From: Microbacteriaceae bacterium PS02067
Lineage (GTDB): Bacteria; Actinomycetota; Actinomycetes; Actinomycetales; Microbacteriaceae
Assembly: GCA_029960085.1 (NCBI GenBank)
Contig: JASCPG010000033.1
Span: 1-35,779, forward strand
DNA length: 35,779 bases
Reading direction: 5' to 3'
The notes beneath the pieces are model-generated. The model saw only the letters and a program-made list of their open reading frames with translations. It searched no databases and was not told the origin of the DNA. A program made the position numbers and the translations under genes. Positions 1 through 5,904 of the stretch are shown here, piece by piece; position 1 is the first letter of the stretch; every line of letters starts with the position of its first letter.

Positions 1-142
1 ACGTTTGGGCCGCCGTCACCCGGTGAATTGGGGGGGTTTGGGGGGGCGCTAGTCGTGGCGCTGGACGACGGATCGGGCGCGGGCGGGCCGGCCTCGTTCC
101 CGCGGTTCAGGTTGAGAACCGTCAAGACGATGGCCGTCACGA
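1..142. repeat. Terminal redundancy, left copy (circular molecule)
   Basis: Bases 46-136 match 35683-35773 at a constant offset of 35,637 with one mismatch (base 96). Bases 1-45 align without gaps to 35638-35682 at roughly 60% identity, with runs of G and T in the left copy that look like poor end-of-contig calls. The right-end copy gives the more sensible reading of this stretch, while the left copy is better beyond base 136. I infer a circle of about 35,637 bp. Confidence 0.93.
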
Positions 143-221
143 TGAGCGCGGCCACCACCACCGCCCCGACGATGAAGCCGGGGCGGGTGAAGGGGTTCTG
201 CTGGGTGTCGTCCTCAGCCAT
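1..221 (-). CDS. Single-pass transfer-operon protein, N-terminal part (continues at 35779)
   Basis: This is the 5' end of a gene broken by the contig ends. ATG is at 221, preceded by a good ribosome site (AAAGGAG, 226-232) that overlaps the stop of the upstream pilin-like gene. The first 33 residues are a short polar N-terminus followed by a hydrophobic segment (about residues 16-34), so the protein is anchored in the membrane with its bulk outside. Joined to 35106-35762 through the terminal overlap it makes a continuous 250-residue protein. The reading frame through bases 1-45 is unreliable because of base-call errors; use the right-end copy there. Confidence 0.85.
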   Translation of the reverse strand, partial: MAEDDTQQNPFTRPGFIVGAVVVAALIVTAIVLTVLNLNRGNEAGPPAPDPSSSATTSAPPNPPNSPGDGGPN

Positions 222-232
222 GACGGCTCCTT

Positions 233-535
233 TCAGGCTCCGGCGAGGATGCCGATCAGGGCGGCACCACCGCCGATCACGATCGCTCCGGCCATCGGCC
301 AGATGATCTTTGTGATGGCGTCCTGGCCCTCGCCGCGACGGAAGTTGACGGCGATGAGGATGCCGCCGACGATGATCGCGCCGCCGACGACGACGTAGCC
401 GATCCACTTCAACCAGGAGAGGATCGTCGTCACGCCTTCGGTGCCGGGAGGCTGTACGGGGTCGGGGTCAGGAATGACGCCGGCGATGTGGACGGCGGTG
501 TCTGCCGCCGCGTGGAACACGTCGATAACGGACAT
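233..535 (-). CDS. VirB2/TrbC-like small two-helix membrane protein (candidate pilin)
   Basis: A 100-residue protein with a short N-terminal region, a proline-rich stretch (residues 22-31) and two hydrophobic helices (about 44-64 and 78-98) separated by a charged RRGEG loop. Size, topology and position next to VirB6- and VirB4-like genes fit the VirB2/TrbC pilin class; sequence alone does not prove pilus assembly. ATG 535 is chosen because an AAAGG ribosome site precedes it and the DUF6668 stop lies just upstream at 547. The helical part resembles residues 75-140 of the VirB6-like protein at 33450-35102, including the tryptophans before helix 1 and the R-x-GEG loop. Member of the long minus-strand transfer operon. 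Confidence 0.75.
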   Translation of the reverse strand: MSVIDVFHAAADTAVHIAGVIPDPDPVQPPGTEGVTTILSWLKWIGYVVVGGAIIVGGILIAVNFRRGEGQDAITKIIWPMAGAIVIGGGAALIGILAGA

Positions 536-546
536 GCGTCTGCCTT

Positions 547-1155
547 TCAGTTGGTGGTGCCGGCGGCACCGAGGATTGCGGTCAGTTCGTCGACGAGTCG
601 CTGAACTTCGCGCGGGGAGGAGGAGAGAGCCGGCGGCTCTCCCACACGCCATGCTTCGACCCACGGCACCGACCAGGTGCGCGGGACGCCTCCGCTGACG
701 ACCTGCAAGAGGTCGCGCAGCGAACGAGGTACACGACCGGGTGCGTCAGCCATGACGACCAGGCCCAAAACTTCAACCGAAGGGACGAGGCCCGCGGCCC
801 ACTGCCGCATCGCGTCCTGCGCAGCACGCAACCCGCGAGCGTCACCCCGTGCGACGAGAACCGTCCGTGCGGGCGTCTGCGAGGGGGTGCGCGGCCAGGC
901 GTGGCCTGCCGCCTGCGTCCCTGGCATGAGAGCTGCCAGCGTCGACTCCCCCGAGCCGCCGTGTGCGCCGACCCACCAGAGCGCCGCGGTAGCGCCGCGG
1001 TCGTGGACCGGGAGCTGGTCGACGCGATCGGGGGCAGGAATGCCCCGCTGCGGAGCCACAGGACCGACCGCATCCGGCACGGACGCCACGGGCGCGGCCT
1101 GCGACGGTGGCGGTGTCGTCGGCCGAGAAAGCCACGGATTAAGCGGTTCGCTCAT
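547..1155 (-). CDS. DUF6668-type protein with degenerate ParA-like P-loop; first gene of the transfer operon
   Basis: 202 residues. A proline-rich N-terminus (1-50) precedes a WWVGAHGGSGEST segment at residues 60-72. This sits where MinD/ParA proteins carry the deviant Walker A KGGxGK[ST], but both lysines are replaced (H and E), so normal ATP hydrolysis is unlikely. The later segment VEVLGLVVMADAPG (128-140) resembles the strand with the base-contacting motif of ParA folds. I recognise the WWVGAHGG signature as the DUF6668 family of actinobacterial plasmids and conjugative elements; function unknown. ATG 1155 follows an AGGAGA ribosome site by a few bases. It heads the operon running through the contig junction to 27766. 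Confidence 0.8.
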   Translation of the reverse strand: MSEPLNPWLSRPTTPPPSQAAPVASVPDAVGPVAPQRGIPAPDRVDQLPVHDRGATAALWWVGAHGGSGESTLAALMPGTQAAGHAWPRTPSQTPARTVLVARGDARGLRAAQDAMRQWAAGLVPSVEVLGLVVMADAPGRVPRSLRDLLQVVSGGVPRTWSVPWVEAWRVGEPPALSSSPREVQRLVDELTAILGAAGTTN

Positions 1156-1182
1156 CTTGTCTCCTAGGTACAGTGAGATTCA

Positions 1183-1193
1183 CCCTTACAGGG
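1183..1193. promoter_or_regulatory. Small inverted repeat upstream of the minus-strand transfer operon
   Basis: CCCT-TAC-AGGG forms a short perfect inverted repeat 28 bases upstream of the ATG at 1155. It could be an operator or the leader hairpin of the transfer operon. No convincing -35/-10 pair can be assigned from sequence alone. Confidence 0.3.
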
Positions 1194-1212
1194 AAACACT
1201 AACCCCCAATAC

Positions 1213-1268
1213 CCCGAACAAGGAAGGGTCAACCCGAATGAACCCGAACCTGTACATCTGCCCCCGAA
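1213..1268. promoter_or_regulatory. Four helically phased CCCGAA direct repeats between divergent operons
   Basis: CCCGAA begins at 1213, 1233, 1243 and 1263, so the spacings are 20, 10 and 20 bases, all whole helical turns and symmetric about the centre. The decamer is about AACCCGAATG, and CCCGAATGA occurs exactly at 1233 and 1263. The array lies in the gap between the transfer operon (start 1155) and the helix-turn-helix gene (start 1309). It is a likely binding array for a plasmid regulator, most simply the adjacent helix-turn-helix protein (inference). Confidence 0.6.
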
Positions 1269-1308
1269 TGAGTAAGCTGGTCGCGTGGCCCCACCAGGAG
1301 GAATCCCG

Positions 1309-1596
1309 ATGACCAGCGATGACGACAGCAAGGCGATCAACCGCGATGCGGTCGACCGCCTATTTGACCAGAGCCCTCCGACGCTCGGCGCGACCGAAGT
1401 CGCGGAACGACTCGGAGTCTCTGCGAAGAGTGTCTACACGTGGCTCAAAGACGGGCTAATCCCCGGCTACAAGATCGGCACGACCTGGTTCGTCATCCGT
1501 GACGAGCTGAAAGACACCCTGCGCAAGGGTGCCAACACGAAGCGGGATACCGGCCCCGTGCTGGTCATCCGGACGGAAACCAAGCAAGGAGATTGA
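1309..1596 (+). CDS. Small helix-turn-helix regulator (excisionase/MerR-like fold)
   Basis: 95 residues. Residues 25-65 (T-L-G-A-T-E-V-A-E-R-L-G-V-S, then KSVYTWLKDGLIPGYKIG and TWFV) have the pattern of winged helix DNA-binding proteins of the excisionase/HTH_17 class, in which a tryptophan after the recognition helix and a Y-K-I-G turn are typical. ATG 1309 has a strong AGGAGGA site at 1296-1302 with a six-base spacer. It opens the plus-strand group of transfer-associated genes; the next gene starts one base after its stop. Given its position beside the phased CCCGAA array it probably controls the divergent transfer operons (inference). Confidence 0.85.
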   Translation: MTSDDDSKAINRDAVDRLFDQSPPTLGATEVAERLGVSAKSVYTWLKDGLIPGYKIGTTWFVIRDELKDTLRKGANTKRDTGPVLVIRTETKQGD

Positions 1597-1597
1597 C

Positions 1598-2137
1598 ATG
1601 CGGAAGATCGGGCCGGCACTACTCATCGTGGTCACGGCGGCGACCCTGACAGCCTGCACGGCACCGAACGATGCGCCAGCGCCTTCCCCCAGTGCCAGCA
1701 GCTCCGGCCCGATCTATCCCGACCTCGATCAGTTCACTCCCGCGCCGACCGGCGCTATCGACGCCGATAGCGGCGAGACGCACGGCCCGCGGCCCGTCCC
1801 GACGTGGGACGAGGAATCGCGCGAGAGCGCCACCGCGGCCGCCGTGGCCGTGATGACCGCCTACGCCCGTCCCGATCTTCCGTTCGAGCAGTGGTGGGCC
1901 GGTTTGCAGCCGCTCCTGGACGGCAAAGCCACCCAGGACTACGCCTACATGGACCCCGCCCGCATCGTCGCGAGCAGCGTCACCGGCCCCGCCGTCATCA
2001 CCGACGACACCAGCGCCTATGTGGCATTCGTCGACGTCCCCACCAACGCCGGCACCTACGGCGTCGTGCTGAGCCGGGCCGACGCTGACTCCCCGTGGCT
2101 CGCCTCCCGGTTTATCCTTCCCGAGGGCGTGAACTAG
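1598..2137 (+). CDS. Lipoprotein of the transfer region
   Basis: 179 residues with a classical type II signal: charged start, hydrophobic core and the lipobox LTAC ending at Cys20, so the mature protein is lipid-anchored on the outer face of the membrane. Residues 21-70 are rich in Ala, Pro and Ser, a typical surface linker. The C-terminal 110 residues form a compact domain (ESATAAAVAVMTAYARP to the end) of the size of VirB8/TcpC-type NTF2-like domains, but that link is only a guess. Its ribosome site (AAGGAG) lies inside the end of the regulator gene, and its TAG stop overlaps the GTG start of the hydrolase gene, so the three are co-translated. Confidence 0.8.
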   Translation: MRKIGPALLIVVTAATLTACTAPNDAPAPSPSASSSGPIYPDLDQFTPAPTGAIDADSGETHGPRPVPTWDEESRESATAAAVAVMTAYARPDLPFEQWWAGLQPLLDGKATQDYAYMDPARIVASSVTGPAVITDDTSAYVAFVDVPTNAGTYGVVLSRADADSPWLASRFILPEGVN

Positions 2138-3219
2138 TGGCCGGCCCCAAGGGCAGCGGCGTCTACGCGATCGCCGCTGTCCCGCTCCTCGTCATCGGGT
2201 CGCTGTTCGGGCTCCTCCTCGTTGGGGATGACAACTGCGGCCCGACCGCCGGAGGCGGCGGATCGGGCGTCTCAGTCAACCCCGACTCGGTGCCACAGAC
2301 CGAAATCGCCGGCTATGGCCACGAGCAGCTTGTGAACGCCGCCAACGTCATCAAGGCGGGCGCAGACCAAGGGCTGAACGTCCGCGATCAGACCATCGGT
2401 GTCATGACCGCGATGGGCGAATCCAGCCTCCGAAACATCGACTACGGCGACTGGGAAACCGGCGGCGTCACCAACCCCGACGGCACCCGCACGACCTCGA
2501 TCGGCCTGTTCCAGCAGCAGGACGGATGGGGCACCCGCGAGGAGCGCCTCGACCCCTACATCTCGTCGACGAAGTTCTTCCAGGCGATGGTCGCGAAGGT
2601 TCCCGACCGCGAGTCGCTGGAACCGACTATCGTCGCCCACCGCACGCAGGTGAACGCCGACCCGTACCACTACACCCAGTTCTGGGACGGCGCGGTGCAG
2701 ATCGTCGAAGGGCTCTCCGGTAAGACCACCGGACTGAACCCCGGCGACGGCAGCGCCAGCGGCGGCAAGTGCGACCCAGGCGTTCCCGGCAGCGTCAACC
2801 CCCAGGGCTGGGCCGCGCCCGGCGCCGGCCCCATCACTGACCCCTACGGGATGCGCCTGCACCCCATCGACCAGGTGTGGCGCCTGCACGCCGGAACCGA
2901 CCTCGCCGGAGGCGGCTGCGACGGCCCTATCTGGGCCGCTCAGTCGGGCGTCGTCACCTTCCGCGGCTTCGACAGCGGCGGCAACGGCGTTATCGCGATC
3001 GACCACGGCGGCGGCGTCACCACCCGCTACCTGCACATGTACGACTCCGGGATGCTCGTCCAGGTTGGCGACAAGGTGAAGGGCGGTCAGCAGATCGCGC
3101 GCGTCGGCAGCAGCGGACAATCCACCGGATGCCACCTGCACTTTGAGGTCCAGGTGAACGGCGAAAACACTGACCCGGCCCCCTTCATGGCTGCGGTCGG
3201 AATCCAGCTCGGACAGTAG
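2137..3219 (+). CDS. Bifunctional cell-wall hydrolase: transglycosylase-like domain plus M23 peptidase
   Basis: 360 residues from GTG 2137, which overlaps the lipoprotein stop (TAGTG). A membrane segment spans about residues 9-30. A lysozyme-like domain follows (about 55-195) with a candidate catalytic Glu95 in MGESSLRN and a later SIGLFQQ motif. The C-terminal domain (230-345) is an M23 zinc endopeptidase: HxxxD at H251/D255 and HLH at 333-335, the ligands of lysostaphin-type enzymes. This arrangement matches the wall-opening enzymes of Gram-positive conjugation systems (VirB1/TcpG/Orf14-like), which cut glycan and peptide so the channel can cross the thick wall. A longer frame from 2095 would overlap the lipoprotein gene and lose the membrane-anchor layout. 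Confidence 0.92.
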   Translation: MAGPKGSGVYAIAAVPLLVIGSLFGLLLVGDDNCGPTAGGGGSGVSVNPDSVPQTEIAGYGHEQLVNAANVIKAGADQGLNVRDQTIGVMTAMGESSLRNIDYGDWETGGVTNPDGTRTTSIGLFQQQDGWGTREERLDPYISSTKFFQAMVAKVPDRESLEPTIVAHRTQVNADPYHYTQFWDGAVQIVEGLSGKTTGLNPGDGSASGGKCDPGVPGSVNPQGWAAPGAGPITDPYGMRLHPIDQVWRLHAGTDLAGGGCDGPIWAAQSGVVTFRGFDSGGNGVIAIDHGGGVTTRYLHMYDSGMLVQVGDKVKGGQQIARVGSSGQSTGCHLHFEVQVNGENTDPAPFMAAVGIQLGQ

Positions 3220-3233
3220 ATCAGGAGACGACC

Positions 3234-4595
3234 ATGAGCAGCATCGAAGTACCCACATTCCCCAAGATCGAGGCGCGTACGCACGCGAACGGATCGGGAG
3301 AGGTCACGATCAACGGGACGTCGTACCCGATCGAGACGACCACTCTCGAGGATGCTCGCGCCGCGATCCTCGCCCGCGTCGCTGAGACGGCCGGGAAGAT
3401 GCAGCGCCCCGTCCGCGTGACCACGACCGGCCCCGACGGGGAGTGGCCGCTGATCGTCCACCCCGACGGCAGCGTGGAAGCCGACGAGAGCCTGCCCGCA
3501 CACCCCGCACCCGTCGAGGAGGTCGCGCCCGCGCCTGACCCCGAGCCGGAACCGGCACCCGCGCCGATCGACAGCGTGCCCGCTCCTGCGGCCCCTCCCG
3601 CCGCTCCTGCCGTCGCTGAGGGGAACGCATGGGTGCGTCAGGCTCCGACTCCCGCGCCGGAGTTCCCGAGCCGTCGTGAGGCGCGGCAGTCGTTCCTCAC
3701 TCAGGAGCAGATCGAGGAGCCGGCTACCCAGGGATGGCGCGGCACTCTGACCCGCTTCGGTATCCGCATGAGCCCCAGCGAGTCCGAGCGCGCCGAGCGC
3801 TCCGACGTCCTCGCCGTCTCGCAGCACTGGCCCGGCCCTCGCACAATCGCCGTGGTGAATGGCAAGGGCGGCGCGGGCAAGACCCCGACCACTGTCCTGC
3901 TAGCGGCCGTGTTCGCCCGCCACGGCGGCGCGGGCGTGCTCACGTGGGACAACAACCAGACCCGCGGCACGCTCGGTTGGCGCACCGAGCAGGGGCCGCA
4001 CGAGGCGACGTTGCTCGACCTCCTCCCTCAGGTCGACCGGCTCCTGAGCACCGGGGCGCAGTCGGCCGACCTCGCCCACTTCGTGCACCACCAGACCCGC
4101 GACCGGTTCGACGTGCTGCGCAGCAAGCCGATGGCCCTCGCGCACGAGCAGCGTGTGGAGCCGAGCGACGTCGACGCGATCCACGCCGTGGCCGCGAAGT
4201 ATTACCGGCTGATCTTCATTGACTCCGGCAACGACGAGTCGGACCCGATGTGGCTGCGCATGATCGACCACACCGACCAGCTCGTGGTCGCCACCACGAC
4301 CCGCGACGACCACGCCGAGGCCGGCGCGCTCCTCCTCGAAGCTCTCGCAGAGCGTGACGCCGGATCGGCCGAGCTGGCCCGCGATGCCGTGGTGATCGTC
4401 AACCAGGCCGACCCCAAGTCGACTCCGGCCGAGCTGGCGCGTGTAGCCGAGGGCTACCGCTCGCTCGCGCGTGAAGCCGTGACCGTCCCCCACGACCCCG
4501 CAATGGTCGACGGCGTGCTGCGCTTCGGCTCGCTGCGCCCCGAGACGCAGCGGGCATGGCTCGCAGCCGGCGCGGCGGTCGCACGAGGGCTGTGA
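3234..4595 (+). CDS. EspI-like ParA/MinD-type ATPase with unique N-terminal domain
   Basis: 453 residues. Residues 8-84 form a small domain that is also found at the start of the next gene product. A linker very rich in Pro, Ala and Glu follows (about 88-145), then a conserved basic region and a ParA/MinD ATPase domain with deviant Walker A KGGAGKTPT at 211-219, followed by WDNNQTRG in the switch region and VIVNQADP near the end. The layout of proline-rich head, basic neck and MinD-like ATPase recalls mycobacterial EspI-type proteins of secretion loci. A role in positioning or powering the transfer machinery is inferred. AGGAGA precedes ATG 3234; the gene overlaps the FHA gene by four bases (GTGA). 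Confidence 0.82.
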   Translation: MSSIEVPTFPKIEARTHANGSGEVTINGTSYPIETTTLEDARAAILARVAETAGKMQRPVRVTTTGPDGEWPLIVHPDGSVEADESLPAHPAPVEEVAPAPDPEPEPAPAPIDSVPAPAAPPAAPAVAEGNAWVRQAPTPAPEFPSRREARQSFLTQEQIEEPATQGWRGTLTRFGIRMSPSESERAERSDVLAVSQHWPGPRTIAVVNGKGGAGKTPTTVLLAAVFARHGGAGVLTWDNNQTRGTLGWRTEQGPHEATLLDLLPQVDRLLSTGAQSADLAHFVHHQTRDRFDVLRSKPMALAHEQRVEPSDVDAIHAVAAKYYRLIFIDSGNDESDPMWLRMIDHTDQLVVATTTRDDHAEAGALLLEALAERDAGSAELARDAVVIVNQADPKSTPAELARVAEGYRSLAREAVTVPHDPAMVDGVLRFGSLRPETQRAWLAAGAAVARGL

Positions 4596-5461
4596 ACGCC
4601 ACACAGCCCGTCCCAGGGCTCCATCGCGTCCCGGAGTGGCCCCGGCTCGCCGCCGAGGTCACAGCCGACGGCACAGGGACGCTCACGGTCAACGGCCAAC
4701 GGCGCGCCTGCGCGGCCGAGTCCGTCGCCGCGCTGCGCACAGGCATGATCGCGCGCGCCGTGGCGATCGCCACGCAGCTACGCCGGCCGATCCGCCTCGA
4801 CGTCACCGAGGACGGCCGCACACACGCCCTCGCCGTGCGGCCCGAGGGCTACGTGCAGCTCGTCGGCGCCGACGGCACGATCCCCGCCGCCGACGGCCTC
4901 GGCATCGACGAGGGCCGATGCCGTATCTGCCGCCGCCTACAGCCGGTCACGTCGACGACGTGCGTCCAGTGCGCCGTCGACGAGCCGCTGCGCGTCGAGG
5001 TCGCCCCCCTGGCCGAACCGAACACGATCGCGCCGCCCGCGGCCGCCCCGATCACGCGCCCGAATCCCGTTGAGCTCCGCGAGCTCGACGAGCTGCACGA
5101 CGTCGAGCAGACCCGCGTCACGCGCCGCTCGACCCCCGCACGCCCGACGCTGCGCCTGGCCTTCAACACGCAGCGCAGCGTCGCCGCCGGCCCTCGCGTG
5201 GTCATCGGCCGCAACCCCGAGCCGGTCGCTGGCCACGAACCGCTCAGCATCGCGACACCAGGGCGGATGCTCTCGCGCACACACGCCACAATCGGCGTCG
5301 ACGACGCCGGTCACATCGTCGTGACCGACCTCGATTCCGCGAACGGCATCGAACTGCAGTCGACCCCGCCGCGGTGGCTGACACCCAGTGAGCCGACCAC
5401 GATCCCCGACGGGTCGACGATCCTTCTTGGTGACGTCTACTGCACGGTCACGCTCTCGTGA
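4592..5461 (+). CDS. FHA-domain protein with zinc-ribbon and an N-terminal domain shared with its neighbour
   Basis: 289 residues from GTG 4592, overlapping the upstream stop. Residues 15-91 resemble residues 9-82 of the ParA-like neighbour (W/F-P, then an A-D-G-T-G-x-L-T-V-N-G turn, a long helix, R-R-P-I/V-R and a V-x-P-x-G strand). A CxxC pair at C110/C113 with a second at C124/C127 looks like a zinc ribbon. The C-terminal 90 residues are an FHA phosphothreonine-binding domain: GRNP (206), LSRTH (227-231) and SANG (249-252). The protein could read Ser/Thr-kinase phosphorylation and recruit it to the ATPase or membrane complex (inference). No kinase gene is visible on the plasmid, so a host kinase would be needed. 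Confidence 0.85.
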   Translation: MNATQPVPGLHRVPEWPRLAAEVTADGTGTLTVNGQRRACAAESVAALRTGMIARAVAIATQLRRPIRLDVTEDGRTHALAVRPEGYVQLVGADGTIPAADGLGIDEGRCRICRRLQPVTSTTCVQCAVDEPLRVEVAPLAEPNTIAPPAAAPITRPNPVELRELDELHDVEQTRVTRRSTPARPTLRLAFNTQRSVAAGPRVVIGRNPEPVAGHEPLSIATPGRMLSRTHATIGVDDAGHIVVTDLDSANGIELQSTPPRWLTPSEPTTIPDGSTILLGDVYCTVTLS

Positions 5462-5526
5462 CGCCCGCGCACGACACGCCGCCACGATCCACGATCACGC
5501 GCACCACTAGCCCTAGCGTTATCCCC

Positions 5527-5766
5527 ATGGCAGAGCGAGCACGACGACGCCGCGGTAGCGCGGTCGGAAACCCGGTCATTTTCGCTCCCGTCGTGGAGCC
5601 GGCCAAGAAGATCGTCATCGACACTGCGGACGCACTGGGAATCTCTCAGGCCGCCGCCCTCGAAGCGATTCTCCTGGCCCTCCCCCTAGACCGCGATGGC
5701 GTGCCCGCCTTCGTCGACCGCACGCGCTACCAGCGCAACGAGGAGCTGCCTATTCCGGCCGCATAA
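5527..5766 (+). CDS. Small ribbon-helix-helix-like protein
   Basis: 79 residues from ATG 5527: a basic start (ERARRRRG), then a short strand KKIVIDTADAL, two predicted helices (SQAAALEAILLAL) and a polar tail. This is the outline of CopG/Arc-type DNA-binding proteins, but the match is weak. No Shine-Dalgarno site precedes the ATG; TAGCGT at 5514-5519 is placed for a leaderless transcript starting at the A of ATG. Alternatively, GTG 5458 overlaps the FHA stop and would add 23 residues. Position just before the replication gene suggests a copy-control repressor, an inference only. A strong hairpin follows the stop. Confidence 0.65.
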   Translation: MAERARRRRGSAVGNPVIFAPVVEPAKKIVIDTADALGISQAAALEAILLALPLDRDGVPAFVDRTRYQRNEELPIPAA

Positions 5767-5774
5767 CGAGCGAA

Positions 5775-5799
5775 CCCCCCGCCTCTACGAGACGGGGGG
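5775..5799 (+). terminator. GC-rich terminator hairpin
   Basis: CCCCCCG and CGGGGGG arms with further CCTC/GAGA pairing around a TAC loop give an 11-bp stem with one mismatch, nine bases after the stop of the ribbon-helix-helix-like gene. There is no T tract, as is common in high-GC Actinobacteria. Confidence 0.65.
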
Positions 5800-5854
5800 C
5801 CGAAGCTGAGTGCCTGATCTTCTGAGTTTGGCGACCTGTAGATCAAGGCAGTTC

Positions 5855-5888
5855 CGACAAAAACCGGTAAGGAACCGGGGCTTTGTCG
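5855..5888. promoter_or_regulatory. Nested inverted repeat upstream of the replication gene
   Basis: Outer arms CGACAAA (5855-5861) and TTTGTCG (5882-5888) enclose inner arms CCGGT (5864-5868) and ACCGG (5874-5878) around the loop AAGGA. It sits 16 bases before the TTG start of the Rep gene. It could be an operator, an attenuator-type leader hairpin or part of the replication origin; I cannot choose between these from sequence alone. Confidence 0.5.
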
Positions 5889-5904
5889 TACCCATCAACG
5901 GGGG

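Noticed and set aside
2272..3258. 328-codon minus-strand open frame
   Set aside because: It mirrors the M23 hydrolase gene; composition is only Val/Ala/Gly/Asp-rich reverse-frame sequence, with no ribosome site or motif.
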